64,000 nucleotides of DNA from Ectothiorhodospira marina (GTDB lineage Bacteria > Pseudomonadota > Gammaproteobacteria > Ectothiorhodospirales > Ectothiorhodospiraceae). The position numbers were made by a program, and so were the translations under genes. The stretch lies in NCBI RefSeq assembly GCF_900109495.1, contig NZ_FOAA01000003.1, positions 124,001-188,000 on the forward strand, written 5' to 3'. Positions 35,074 through 43,789 of this stretch are shown piece after piece. How positions within the stretch are numbered: position 1 is the first letter of the stretch; each line of letters begins with the position of its first letter. The notes beneath the pieces are model-generated. The model saw only the letters and a list, made by a program, of their open reading frames with translations. It did not search any database and was not told where the DNA came from.

Positions 35074-35183
35074 GCCCTGGGGTGGGTATGACCCGCGCCG
35101 GGACGCCGTGAATCCTTCCCTGGAGGCTTGACGACCGCATCCCTGCGGTCGACACCCGGCGCAGGTCACACCCACCCCAGGGC
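35074..35183. repeat. Family-4 element, copy 3
   Basis: Arms 35074-35093 and 35164-35183 match at 19 of 20 positions (GCCCTGGGGTGGGTaTGACC). A second stem GCGCCGGG/CCCGGCGC and inner hairpin GACCGCA-tccc-TGCGGTC replace the stems of copies 1 and 2. The block GACGCCGTGAAT..TTCCCTGGAGGCTTG is conserved. It lies in the 434-bp gap between the fusion gene and metH; nothing else is seen there except the family-1 hairpin below. Confidence 0.85.
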
Positions 35184-35246
35184 CTGCATCATTGCCCTCC
35201 CCAGCAATAGGGAGAGAGGACACTCACCTCCAGAGCCTACGCCATG

Positions 35247-35288
35247 CTCCCCTCTCCCCTCGGGGAGAGGGGCCGGGGGTGAGGGCGC
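35247..35288. repeat. Family-1 single hairpin
   Basis: One unit of the family-1 repeat, CCCCTCTCCCCTCGGGGAGA with the GGCCGGGGGTGAGGG end, located 40 bp beyond the metH stop. Confidence 0.7.
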
Positions 35289-35329
35289 GGGAGCCCAAGG
35301 GGCCACACAATGCAGCCCCCCGCCCCGGA

Positions 35330-38300
35330 TCAGTCCGGATCGTACCCCAGGTTCGGCGCCAGCCAGCGCTGGGCGTCGTCCAGGTCCATGCCCTTGCGCT
35401 TGGCATAGTCTTCCACCTGATCCCGGTTGAGCTTGCCCACGCCGAAGTAGCGGGATTCGGGATGCGAGAAGTAGAAGCCGGACACGGACGAGGCCGGGTC
35501 CATGGCGAAGCTGTCGGTCAGGGTCATGCCGGCATTTTCCACCGGATCGATCAGCTCCCACAGCAGGCCCTTCTCGGTGTGCTCCGGGCAGGCCGGGTAG
35601 CCGGGTGCCGGGCGGATGCCCTGGTACTTCTCCTTGATGAGTTCTTCGTTGCTCAGGCCCTCATCCGGAGCGTAGCCCCAGAACTCACGGCGCACCCGCG
35701 CGTGCATGTGCTCGGCAAAGGCCTCCGCCAGGCGGTCGGCCAGGGCCTTGAGCATGATGGCGGAGTAGTCGTCGTTGCCTTTCTCGAAGCGTTCCACGTG
35801 CTTGTCGATGTCGCCACCGGTGGTCACGGCAAAGGCACCCAGGTAGTCATTCAGACCCGTGTCCTTGGGGGCCACGAAGTCCGCCAGACACATATTGGGG
35901 GCCTGGCGCGGCTTGCGGGTCTGCTGACGCACATTGTGCAGGCGCATCAACTCCTCGTTGCCGGCCTCGTCCTTGAACAGCTGGATGTCGTCCTCGTCCA
36001 CGCTGTTGGCGCGGAAGAAGCCCACCACGCCACTGGCCTTGAGCCAGCCTTCGTCGATGATCTGCTGCAGCATCGGCTTGGCGTCCGCGAACAGCTTGCG
36101 GGCCTCTTCGCCGACCACTTCGTCATCCAGGATGCGCGGATAGGCGGCGTGCAGGTCCCAGGCGCGGAAGAACGGGGTCCAGTCGATGTAGTCCACCAGC
36201 TTGTCCAGCGGGTAGTCCTCGAAGCGCAGCAGCACGCTGTCCTGGCCTTCGGTGCGCAGAATCTTCGGGGCCGGGCCGCCCTTGTCCATGCCGGCGTCGC
36301 CATCCAGCACTGCCGGGCGCGGCGGGGTGTAGCCGGACCATTCGATGGGGGCCTTGTTGGCCCGGGCCTCATCCAGCTTGAGCCAGTCCTGTTTCTTTTG
36401 ACGGGCGCCGTGCTGCTCGCGCACCTCGGCGTATTCCTTGGAGATCTTTTCGGCATAGGGGCCGCGCAGTTCCGGGCTGACCAGGCTCTGGGCCACGCCC
36501 ACGGCGCGGGAGGCGTCCTTCACCCAGACGGTGGGGCCTTCGTACTGGGGCGAGATCTTCACCGCGGTGTGGGCGCGGGAGGTGGTGGCGCCGCCCACCA
36601 TGAGCGGGGTCTTCAGGCCCACGCGCTGCAGTTCGGCGGCAAAGTTGGACATCTCCTCCAGGGAGGGGGTGATCAGGCCGGACAGGCCGATGACGTCCAC
36701 CTTGTGTTCCTGAGCCGCCTCGAGGATCTTCTGGCCCGGCACCATCACGCCGATGTCGATGACCTCGAAGTTGTTGCACTGGAGCACCACACCGACGATG
36801 TTCTTACCGATGTCGTGCACGTCGCCCTTCACCGTGGCCATGAGAATGCGGCCATTGTTTTTCGAGTCGTCGGTCTTCTCGGCCTCGATGTAAGGGATCA
36901 GGTGGGCCACGCCCTTTTTCATGACGCGGGCGGACTTCACCACCTGGGGCAGGAACATCTTGCCGGCACCGAACAGGTCACCGACCACATTCATGCCATC
37001 CATCAGCGGTCCTTCGATCACCTGGATGGGCCGTTCGAAGGTCTGACGGGCCTCTTCCACGTCCTCCACCACGTAGGCATCGATCCCCTTGACCAGGGCG
37101 TGTCGGAGACGCTCGGCCACCGGCAGTTCGCGCCAGGCCAGGTCTTCCTTCTTGGCCTCGGCGCCGCTGCCGCGGAATTCCTCGGCCAGGTCCAGCAGGC
37201 GCTCGGTGGCGTCATCGCGGCGGTTGAGGACCACGTCTTCCACGGCCTCGCGCAGCTTTTCGGGGATCTCGTCATACACCGCCAGCTGGCCGGCGTTGAC
37301 GATGCCCATGTCCATGCCCGCCTTGATGGCGTGATACAGGAACACGGCGTGAATGGCCTCGCGCACCGGGTTGTTGCCCCGGAAGGAGAAGGAGACGTTG
37401 GATACGCCACCGGACACCATGGCGTGCGGCAGGGTGTTCTTGATCTCGCGGGTGGCCTCGATGAAGTCCACGCCGTAGTTGTTGTGCTCCTCGATACCGG
37501 TAGCAATGGCAAAGATGTTGGGGTCGAAGATGATGTCCTCGGCCGGGAAGCCCACCTGCTCGGTGAGGATCTTGTAGGCCCGCTGACAGATTTCTACCTT
37601 GCGTGCCTGAGTGTCGGCCTGGCCTTCTTCGTCAAAGGCCATGACGACCACAGCAGCACCATAGCGACGCAGCATCTTGGCCTGGTAGATGAAGTTCTCC
37701 TCGCCCTCCTTCAGGGAGATGGAGTTCACGATCCCCTTGCCCTGGATGCACTTGAGGCCGGCCTCGATCACTTCCCACTTGGAGGAATCGATCATCACCG
37801 GCACCCGGGAGATGTCCGGCTCGGCAGCAGCCAGGTTCAGGAAGCGCGGCATCACTTCCATGGCATCCAGCATGCCTTCATCCATGTTCACGTCGATGAC
37901 CTGGGCGCCGTTCTGCACCTGCTCGGCGGCCACTTCCAGGGCGGTTTCGAAGTCGCCATCCTTGATCAGGCGCTTGAAGCGGGCGCTGCCGGTCACGTTG
38001 GTGCGCTCGCCCACATTGACGAACAGGGTGTCGGGGTCGATATTGAAGGGCTCAAGGCCGGACAGGCGGCAGGCCGGCGGGATCTCGGGGATCTGGCGCG
38101 GCTCGTATTCCTTGACCGCCTCGCGGATGGCGCGGATGTGGTCCGGCTGGGTACCGCAGCAGCCGCCGACGATATTCAGATGACCTTCCTTGGCCCAGCG
38201 GGCGACCTCTTCGGCCACCTGCTCGGGGGTCTCGTCGTAGCCACCGAATTCATTGGGCAGACCGGCGTTGGGGTGAGCCGAGACGCGGGTATCGGCGATG

Positions 38301-39091
38301 CGGGAGAGTTCTTCCACATAGGGGCGCATGTCCTTGGGCCCCAGGGCGCAGTTCAGGCCCACGGAGAACGGCTGGGCGTGACGCAGGGAGTTCCAGAAGG
38401 CCTCGGTGGTCTGACCGGTGAGGGTGCGGCCGGAGGCATCGGTAATGGTACCGGAGATCATCACCGGCCAACGCTCGCCACGATCATCGAAGACGGTTTC
38501 CACGGCAAACACCGCCGCCTTGGCGTTCAGGGTGTCGAAGACGGTCTCGATCAGCAGGATGTCCACGCCGCCGTCGATCATGTTGTTGGCGGCCTCCTTG
38601 TAGGCGTCCACCAGCGCATCGAAGTGGGTGTTGCGCTTGCCCGGGTCGTTCACATCCGGGGAGATGCTGGCCGTGCGGTTGGTGGGGCCGAGGATACCGG
38701 CCACGAAGCGGGGGCGGTCCGGGGTCTTTTCCGTCCAGGCATCCGCCGCCTCGCGTGCCAGGCGCACCGCTTCGCGGTTGATCTCCGGCACCAGGTCTTC
38801 CATCTCGTAGTCGGCCATGGCGATGCGGGTGGCATTGAAGGTGTTGGCCTCGATGATGTCAGCGCCGGCTTCGAGGAATTTTTCATGAACCTCCCGAATG
38901 ATCTTGGGCTGAGTCAGAACCAGCAGATCGTTGTTGCCCTTGACGTCGCAGGACCAGTCAGCGAAACGCTCACCGCGGTAGTCGGCCTCTTGCAGGCCGT
39001 AGTTTTGAATGGTGGTACCCATACCCCCATCCAGGATCATGATGCGGCGTTCGATCTCTTTCTCAAGCTTTCTAAGTCGGTCGGAATTCAT
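35330..39091 (-). CDS. metH: Cobalamin-dependent methionine synthase
   Basis: A 1,253-residue enzyme transferring the methyl group of methyl-tetrahydrofolate to homocysteine through cobalamin. Domains in order: homocysteine-binding ([10 protein letters not shown]; zinc Cys in GLNCALG and GGCCGT), folate-binding ([25 protein letters not shown]), cobalamin cap and B12-binding ([15 protein letters not shown] with the lower-ligand His), and the C-terminal AdoMet activation domain ([23 protein letters not shown]). Length matches E. coli MetH (1,227). Start ATG 39091; the ORF is open to 39124. No SAH or cobalamin riboswitch consensus is evident in the short leader. Confidence 0.97.
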   Translation of the reverse strand: MNSDRLRKLEKEIERRIMILDGGMGTTIQNYGLQEADYRGERFADWSCDVKGNNDLLVLTQPKIIREVHEKFLEAGADIIEANTFNATRIAMADYEMEDLVPEINREAVRLAREAADAWTEKTPDRPRFVAGILGPTNRTASISPDVNDPGKRNTHFDALVDAYKEAANNMIDGGVDILLIETVFDTLNAKAAVFAVETVFDDRGERWPVMISGTITDASGRTLTGQTTEAFWNSLRHAQPFSVGLNCALGPKDMRPYVEELSRIADTRVSAHPNAGLPNEFGGYDETPEQVAEEVARWAKEGHLNIVGGCCGTQPDHIRAIREAVKEYEPRQIPEIPPACRLSGLEPFNIDPDTLFVNVGERTNVTGSARFKRLIKDGDFETALEVAAEQVQNGAQVIDVNMDEGMLDAMEVMPRFLNLAAAEPDISRVPVMIDSSKWEVIEAGLKCIQGKGIVNSISLKEGEENFIYQAKMLRRYGAAVVVMAFDEEGQADTQARKVEICQRAYKILTEQVGFPAEDIIFDPNIFAIATGIEEHNNYGVDFIEATREIKNTLPHAMVSGGVSNVSFSFRGNNPVREAIHAVFLYHAIKAGMDMGIVNAGQLAVYDEIPEKLREAVEDVVLNRRDDATERLLDLAEEFRGSGAEAKKEDLAWRELPVAERLRHALVKGIDAYVVEDVEEARQTFERPIQVIEGPLMDGMNVVGDLFGAGKMFLPQVVKSARVMKKGVAHLIPYIEAEKTDDSKNNGRILMATVKGDVHDIGKNIVGVVLQCNNFEVIDIGVMVPGQKILEAAQEHKVDVIGLSGLITPSLEEMSNFAAELQRVGLKTPLMVGGATTSRAHTAVKISPQYEGPTVWVKDASRAVGVAQSLVSPELRGPYAEKISKEYAEVREQHGARQKKQDWLKLDEARANKAPIEWSGYTPPRPAVLDGDAGMDKGGPAPKILRTEGQDSVLLRFEDYPLDKLVDYIDWTPFFRAWDLHAAYPRILDDEVVGEEARKLFADAKPMLQQIIDEGWLKASGVVGFFRANSVDEDDIQLFKDEAGNEELMRLHNVRQQTRKPRQAPNMCLADFVAPKDTGLNDYLGAFAVTTGGDIDKHVERFEKGNDDYSAIMLKALADRLAEAFAEHMHARVRREFWGYAPDEGLSNEELIKEKYQGIRPAPGYPACPEHTEKGLLWELIDPVENAGMTLTDSFAMDPASSVSGFYFSHPESRYFGVGKLNRDQVEDYAKRKGMDLDDAQRWLAPNLGYDPD

Positions 39092-39209
39092 AAAAATCGG
39101 TCCCGTTGCTTCACAGATAGCCAACTATCATAACATGATTGAATAAAACGATTTTTACAGGCCGTAAAACCGCGCCACACGCGGCTTTCAACTGATCCAT
39201 GTCAGAGAT

Positions 39210-39239
39210 TTCGACAGGGCATTGTTCTACGCTTATATC
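39210..39239 (+). promoter_or_regulatory. Candidate sigma-70 promoter for the bpt leader
   Basis: TCGACA (39211-39216; five of six to TTGACA), a 17-bp spacer and TATATC (39234-39239). It would start a transcript near 39246 that reads through the terminator-like hairpin at 39323-39353 into bpt. It is in the divergent metH-bpt gap. Confidence 0.5.
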
Positions 39240-39322
39240 ATGGTTCGCGAGGCATGCTCTGGGTCTCCTGTCTCCGGGCCATTCACCTGATTGACTTGCG
39301 GATTCTCCATCCTCACGCCTGC

Positions 39323-39353
39323 GGGCCGCATACACCCTTGCGGCCCTTTTTTT
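39323..39353 (+). terminator. Terminator-like hairpin in the bpt leader
   Basis: GGGCCGC (39323-39329), a ten-base loop, GCGGCCC (39340-39346) and TTTTTTT. It ends 24 bases before the bpt GTG. Because metH is divergent, it can only act on a plus-strand transcript starting inside the gap: either an attenuator or the end of a small RNA. Confidence 0.75.
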
Positions 39354-39377
39354 GACGCCAAAAGGAACCACCGGAAA

Positions 39378-40091
39378 GTGCATGTGCCCCGGAAGGAATC
39401 CCTGATCTTTTACGCCACGGTCCCTGATGTGTGCCCGTACCTGGGCGATCGGGAAATGGTGAGCGTGTTTGCCGACCCTCAGCAGCCCATGAGTCCGGCT
39501 CTGTATGGCGGACTGATCGAACTGGGCTTTCGCCGCAGCGGCAATCACGTGTATCGCCATCAATGCCGGGGCTGTCACGCCTGCGTGCCCTTACGGCTAC
39601 CGGTGGACCGGTTCCGCCCGGATCGCAATCAGCGCCGGGTGGCCTCGCGCAATCAGGACATCACCGTGCGGATCCGCCCATCGGCGTTCGATCCGGCGCA
39701 TTTCCAACTATATGAACGCTATGTGAATACCCGTCATCAGGGCGGCGGCATGGATGATCCCACGCCGGAGAGCTACTGGGGGTTCGTGGCCAGTCACTGG
39801 GGCCAGACACAGCTCGTGGAATTTCGCCTGGGCGAGCAACTGGTGGGCGTGGCAGTCACGGATCAGGTGCCCATGGGGCTGTCGGCGGTGTATACCTACT
39901 TTGACCCGGACCTGGCGGCCCGCAGCCTGGGCACACTGGCCATCCTCTGGCAGGTGAAGGCAGCCCGACGCATGGGGCTGCCCTATGTCTATCTGGGCTT
40001 CTGGAACGCGCAGACGCCCAAGATGGCCTACAAGATCCGCTTTCAACCCGCCGAGGGCCTGGTGGACGGGATCTGGGGGCCGGCACCCTGA
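39378..40091 (+). CDS. bpt: Aspartate/glutamate leucyltransferase (Bpt)
   Basis: A 237-residue aminoacyl-tRNA-protein transferase that adds Leu to N-terminal Asp/Glu, feeding the bacterial N-end rule to ClpS/ClpAP. Motifs: CPYLGDREMVSVFADP, GFRRSGNHVYRHQCRGCHACVPLRLPV, VNTRHQGGGMDDP and YTYFDPDLAARSLGTLAILWQ. Start is GTG 39378 with AAAGGA eleven bases upstream; GTG 39384 is an alternative. An unusual terminator-like hairpin lies immediately upstream. Confidence 0.93.
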   Translation: MHVPRKESLIFYATVPDVCPYLGDREMVSVFADPQQPMSPALYGGLIELGFRRSGNHVYRHQCRGCHACVPLRLPVDRFRPDRNQRRVASRNQDITVRIRPSAFDPAHFQLYERYVNTRHQGGGMDDPTPESYWGFVASHWGQTQLVEFRLGEQLVGVAVTDQVPMGLSAVYTYFDPDLAARSLGTLAILWQVKAARRMGLPYVYLGFWNAQTPKMAYKIRFQPAEGLVDGIWGPAP

Positions 40092-40137
40092 GGGCGGCGG
40101 CCAGCCCGGAAGGGCTCGGTGGTATCGGGCACCCCAG

Positions 40138-40285
40138 CCGGGCGCTTCCCGAAGCGCCCCTACGCGCGCCCCTCATTTGCCCGGGCGGGTGCCGTCGCGG
40201 CCCATGCTGGTGAAGCGCCCCTTTGCGCGCCCCTCACTTGAATCGATGGGTGCCATGACCTGTACGGGTCGTTCGCGAACGACCC
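40138..40285. repeat. Family-2 palindromes
   Basis: In the 219-bp convergent gap between bpt and the phosphatase gene: GGGCGCTTCCCGAAGCGCCC (40140-40159), a GCGCCCCT-containing repeat near 40214, and GGGTCGTTCGCGAACGACCC (40266-40285), identical to the copies at 9574 and 9752. Confidence 0.8.
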
Positions 40286-40310
40286 TGCTGGCGCATCCAA
40301 TGCCCCCAGA

Positions 40311-41075
40311 CTACCTGTTCAGCATCTTGAGGGCGGTGGCATGGAGTTCCGGCGTGGCCGCGGCCAGCGCGCTGGTGGTTTCCAGGGTGAGGGGCTGACC
40401 CTGGAGATCGGTGAAGACCCCGCCCGCCTCGCGCACCACCACCGCCAGGGCGGCGATGTCCAGGATATTGACATCCGACTCCACCACCAGGTCGATGCGG
40501 CCCGAGGCCAGCAGGTGGTAGTGATAGAAATCCCCGTAACCCCGGGTGCGGTTCACCCGCTGCACGATCTCCGACAGACCCTGCCAGCCCGGCCCACCCG
40601 CCAGGGTCTTGATGTTACCCAGGGACAGGGTGGCGTCTTCCAGGGTGGTGACATCGCTCACCCGGATGGCCTGCTCCCCCAGGAAGGCCCCCTCTCCCTT
40701 GGCGGCATAGGCCATTTCCTCGAATTCCGGGGCATTCGACACCCCCACCACCAGATCCTCACCATGGCGCAGGGCAATCTGGGTGGAAAAGAAGGGGTAA
40801 CGACGCACGAAACTCTTGGTGCCATCGATGGGATCGATCAACCAGAGGTATTCCGAGTCCATGCGCTCCTGGCCGGTCTCCTCGCCATAGGTGCCATGGT
40901 CGGGGAAGGCCCCGAAAATCACGGATTTGATGGCCTTCTCCGAGTCCAGATCGGCAATGGTCACGGGCGTCTGGTCCGGTTTGAGCTCCACCTCCACGCC
41001 CTGACGATAATGGCGCTGGATCACGCCCTGGGCCTTGAGCGCGGCATCAATGGCAGTCTTGAGGAATGGATTCAT
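40311..41075 (-). CDS. Inositol monophosphatase family phosphatase (HisN-like)
   Basis: A 254-residue Mg-dependent phosphatase. Metal-binding motifs GEETG, WLIDPIDGTKSF and a C-terminal VNILDIAALAVVVREAGGVFTDLQG place it in the IMPase/HisN family; the QGVEVELKPDQTPVTIADLDSEKAI entry and subgroup look fit histidinol-phosphatase or a 3'(2'),5'-bisphosphate-type enzyme. No his genes are adjacent, so the substrate is uncertain. Start ATG 41075 with AGGGGA six bases upstream. It is the last gene of the ampE-phosphatase-phosphatase run. Confidence 0.8.
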   Translation of the reverse strand: MNPFLKTAIDAALKAQGVIQRHYRQGVEVELKPDQTPVTIADLDSEKAIKSVIFGAFPDHGTYGEETGQERMDSEYLWLIDPIDGTKSFVRRYPFFSTQIALRHGEDLVVGVSNAPEFEEMAYAAKGEGAFLGEQAIRVSDVTTLEDATLSLGNIKTLAGGPGWQGLSEIVQRVNRTRGYGDFYHYHLLASGRIDLVVESDVNILDIAALAVVVREAGGVFTDLQGQPLTLETTSALAAATPELHATALKMLNR

Positions 41076-41136
41076 GAAGATCCCCTGAAAGTTTTTAAGG
41101 CCTTCAAGGTTAACACGGCTGGGGCTACCCGGCCTT

Positions 41137-41742
41137 TCACGACACCCGGGTGCGGTTCACGAATTCCAGCATCAACCCCCGCTCGTCGCGGCGCAGGCGG
41201 GTGAGTCCCGCATAGGGCACCTTGATGCGATACATGGCCTCCAGGGGCACATCCAGGGCCGCGCAGATGCCGGCACGGATCACGCCCGCATGGGTCACCA
41301 GGAGCACGTGCTGACCACGGTAACGGGTTTCCACCCGCGCCAGGGCATCAGACACGCGCCCCCGGAAGTCGCCCAGGGGTTCCGCCCCTTTGGGCCGGGA
41401 TTTCACGGGATCCTGAAAAAAGGCCAGGTATTCAACAAGGCTGTTGAGCTTGAGGTCATCGTGACTGCGCCCCTCCCAGGCCCCGAACCCCACCTCGCGG
41501 ATCGCGGGCTCGATGGCCAGGGGCAGGCTCAGACGCTGCGACAATTGTTCGGCAAAATCCTGGCAGCGGGCCATGGGCGAGCTGACCAGACGATCCCAGG
41601 GGCCACCCGGGGTCACCTGGCCACCCACCGCTTCCCACATCTGCCGCCAGCCCTCTTGTGTGAGGGGATCGTCCACCCCGCTGCCCCGATACCGCAGGCC
41701 GCCGGTCGGCTCACCATGACGCAGCAGATCAATACAGATCAT
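41137..41742 (-). CDS. Histidine phosphatase (phosphoglycerate mutase-like)
   Basis: A 201-residue branch-2/CobC-like histidine phosphatase with LLRHGEPTGG (catalytic His), SSPMARC, EVGFGAWEGRS and VTHAGVIRAGICAAL. CobC (alpha-ribazole phosphatase) is the closest functional guess, but no cobalamin genes are nearby, although MetH needs the cofactor. Start ATG 41742 follows the ampE stop by 11 bp with AGGTG overlapping that gap, so they are one operon. Confidence 0.83.
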   Translation of the reverse strand: MICIDLLRHGEPTGGLRYRGSGVDDPLTQEGWRQMWEAVGGQVTPGGPWDRLVSSPMARCQDFAEQLSQRLSLPLAIEPAIREVGFGAWEGRSHDDLKLNSLVEYLAFFQDPVKSRPKGAEPLGDFRGRVSDALARVETRYRGQHVLLVTHAGVIRAGICAALDVPLEAMYRIKVPYAGLTRLRRDERGLMLEFVNRTRVS

Positions 41743-41753
41743 TCAACACCTGA

Positions 41754-42659
41754 TCAGGCCAGGCCAACGATGGTCAGCAGGGCCAGCACCGCCACGAAGG
41801 CAATCAGGGTACGGAACACCAGGTTGGAGGCGCTCTCCACGGCAGAACGGGCTTCCAGCGGATCCTTCATGTTCACGTCGTCCAACTGCACCGCTTCGCA
41901 GCCAGCCTCGCGCAGCAGGCGTTCGTTCTGTTCGGCCATGCCGGCCAGCGGACCGGTGAAGTTGCTGCGCAGCACCGGAAAGGCCCGGTCAAAGGTGCCG
42001 GTGAGGGCATACCCCAGGGCCACCAGACGGGCCGGGATCCAGTCCAGCAGGGCCACCAGACGCACCGCCGCCTGCCGGAAGCCGTCCTCGGCCGACTCGG
42101 CCTGCGGCTTCTCATCACCTTCCTGAGCCATGGGGGTCTGCAGCAGGTGGGAGAGCCGATAGAGCACGGCACCCAGCGGGCCGAGAATCACGAACCAGAA
42201 CAGCACGGCGAACAGTCGGGGATTGCTCTCGGACAGGGCCTTTTGCAGCACAGCGCTGGAACGCTCGGCGGCATCGTCGGGCACGTTATCCTCACCCAGC
42301 AATTCCCGGGCGTGCTTCAGTTCACGGTCCTCATCCTTCATGGCCCCCGCCTCCAGGTAGGCATCCACCTGCCGGTTCAGATCCCGGGGCCCCAGGCAGA
42401 ACAGCAGCACGATCAAACCCAGCAACAGCCCGACAAGACCGGCCAACAGCCCGCCCAACAGTTGGAAGATCACGGCCACGATGACCAGCGGCACGGCCAG
42501 GGTCACCACGAGGGCGGCCGTACCTCCCAGGCCAAAGCCCTCTGCGCGTGCCCGAATCATGCCGGTGAAGCGGGGCAACCACGTGAAGCTCCGCAGGTTC
42601 TCAATGGCATGGGTCAGACGTTCCACAACGACAGCGATGAGAATGGTGATCAGAGACAT
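41754..42659 (-). CDS. ampE: AmpE-type inner-membrane protein
   Basis: A 301-residue membrane protein of the CobD/CbiB superfamily. N-terminal MSLITILIAVVVERL and FGLGGTAALVVTL match AmpE, further TMs follow (LVGLLLGLIVLLFCLG; LFAVLFWFVILGPLGAVLYRL), LDWIPARLVALGYALTG is the family signature, and TLIAFVAVLALLTIVGL ends the chain. AmpE is linked to AmpD and beta-lactamase induction; its mechanism is unclear. ampD lies 158 bp upstream on the same strand, supporting the call. Start ATG 42659. Confidence 0.85.
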   Translation of the reverse strand: MSLITILIAVVVERLTHAIENLRSFTWLPRFTGMIRARAEGFGLGGTAALVVTLAVPLVIVAVIFQLLGGLLAGLVGLLLGLIVLLFCLGPRDLNRQVDAYLEAGAMKDEDRELKHARELLGEDNVPDDAAERSSAVLQKALSESNPRLFAVLFWFVILGPLGAVLYRLSHLLQTPMAQEGDEKPQAESAEDGFRQAAVRLVALLDWIPARLVALGYALTGTFDRAFPVLRSNFTGPLAGMAEQNERLLREAGCEAVQLDDVNMKDPLEARSAVESASNLVFRTLIAFVAVLALLTIVGLA

Positions 42660-42817
42660 GGTGGATTTCCAAGGTTAAGAGAGTGAACAAAGTTTCGTTG
42701 TTCGAATTTCCGCATGCAAGGTCCAACAATAGCAAAATCCCCCCCGAGGGTTTACTAAATCCCGATCACTTGATCTGGTTTCGGGAAACACCACAAACTC
42801 AAGAAAGCAACCTGGAT

Positions 42818-43381
42818 TTACGCCTTGTGGCAGGGCCTGCCCAGGCACGCCTCAAACCATTGCCAGTCAAAGCAGGGCCCGGGGTCCGTCTTGCGCCCCG
42901 GGGCAATATCCGAGTGCCCGACAATGGGGGCGCCTTGCAAGCCCTCATAGTGTTTTCCCAGCACCTCAATCACCTCGGATGCGCGCTCATACTGCACCGC
43001 AGCAAAGGGGGCATCATCCGCGCCCTCCAGTTCGATACCGATGGAAAAATCGTTACAACGTTCGCGCCCTGCAAACCGGGAAACCCCGGCATGCCAGGCC
43101 CGCTCATGAAAAGGCACATACTGGACCAGCGCACCCTCCCGACGCACCAGCAAATGGGCCGACACCCTGAGGGTGTGGATCTGTTCAAAATAGGGATGGT
43201 CAGCGGGGTCCAGGGCGTTGGTGAACAAGCGGTCGATCCACGGCCCGCCGAACTGCCCGGGGGGCAGGCTGATGGCATGGATCACGATCAGTTCGGGGGC
43301 CATGCCCGGCGGGCGTGGGTCGTGGTTGGGAGAGGGGATGTGGGTGGCGGGGTGGAGCCAGCCCTGGGGGGTGATGTGCAT
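42818..43381 (-). CDS. ampD: 1,6-anhydro-N-acetylmuramyl-L-alanine amidase AmpD
   Basis: A 187-residue cytoplasmic zinc amidase of muropeptide recycling, cleaving the MurNAc-Ala bond. Amidase_2 features are present: VIHAISLPPGQFGG, zinc His residues in ERAWHAGVS and IVGHSDIAPGRKTDPGPCFDW. Start ATG 43381 has AAGGA seven bases upstream; the ORF opens at 43411. In enterobacteria loss of AmpD derepresses AmpC. No ampR/ampC is in the window. It is upstream of ampE on the same strand with a 158-bp gap that may hold an ampE promoter. Confidence 0.93.
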   Translation of the reverse strand: MHITPQGWLHPATHIPSPNHDPRPPGMAPELIVIHAISLPPGQFGGPWIDRLFTNALDPADHPYFEQIHTLRVSAHLLVRREGALVQYVPFHERAWHAGVSRFAGRERCNDFSIGIELEGADDAPFAAVQYERASEVIEVLGKHYEGLQGAPIVGHSDIAPGRKTDPGPCFDWQWFEACLGRPCHKA

Positions 43382-43429
43382 GCAGTGATCCTTGGACATC
43401 ATCGGATTCATGGATCATCGATGATACCG

Positions 43430-43689
43430 CCCCCTCACCCCAACCCCTCTCCCCGCCGGGGAGAGGGGCTCTATTGCTCCCTTCTCCCTCGGGGAGAGGG
43501 GCTCTATTGCTCCCTTCCCCCTCGGGGAGAGGGGCTCTATTGCTCCCTTCCCCCCTCGGGGGAGAGGGGCTCTATTGCTCCCTTCTCCCCTCGGGGGAGA
43601 GAGGCTCTATTGCTCCCTTCTCCCCTCGGGGGAGAGAGGCTCTATTGCTCCCTTCTCCCCTCGGGGGAGAAGGGCCGGGGATGAGGGGG
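43430..43689. repeat. Family-1 bounded hairpin array, six units (period 33-35 bp)
   Basis: The 408-bp divergent gap between ampD and rep contains the same bounding ends as the 8 kb array: left CCCTCACCCCAACCCCTC, right GAAGGGCCGGGGATGAGGGG. Inside, CTCTATTGCTCCCTTC recurs at 43469, 43502, 43535, 43570, 43605 and 43640, each followed by a CTCCC...GGGAG hairpin. The internal linker differs wholly from the 8 kb array. Only about 100 bp is left for two divergent promoters. Confidence 0.87.
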
Positions 43690-43789
43690 AGACGGCGGGC
43701 ACCGGCGCAACGACGACAACCCACGCCTGTCAGCCGACCGGCCTCGCAGGTACAATACGACGCCCCCTGCCCTTCGCCCCCGGCGGCCC

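Noticed and set aside
35192..39133. 1,313-residue plus-strand ORF opposite metH
   Set aside because: Length comes from high GC and codon phase of metH; the sequence is a His/Val/Gly-rich shadow with no known domain.
39092..39209. SAH or cobalamin riboswitch upstream of metH
   Set aside because: The metH leader is short and no consensus core was found; only an AT-rich promoter-like stretch is visible.
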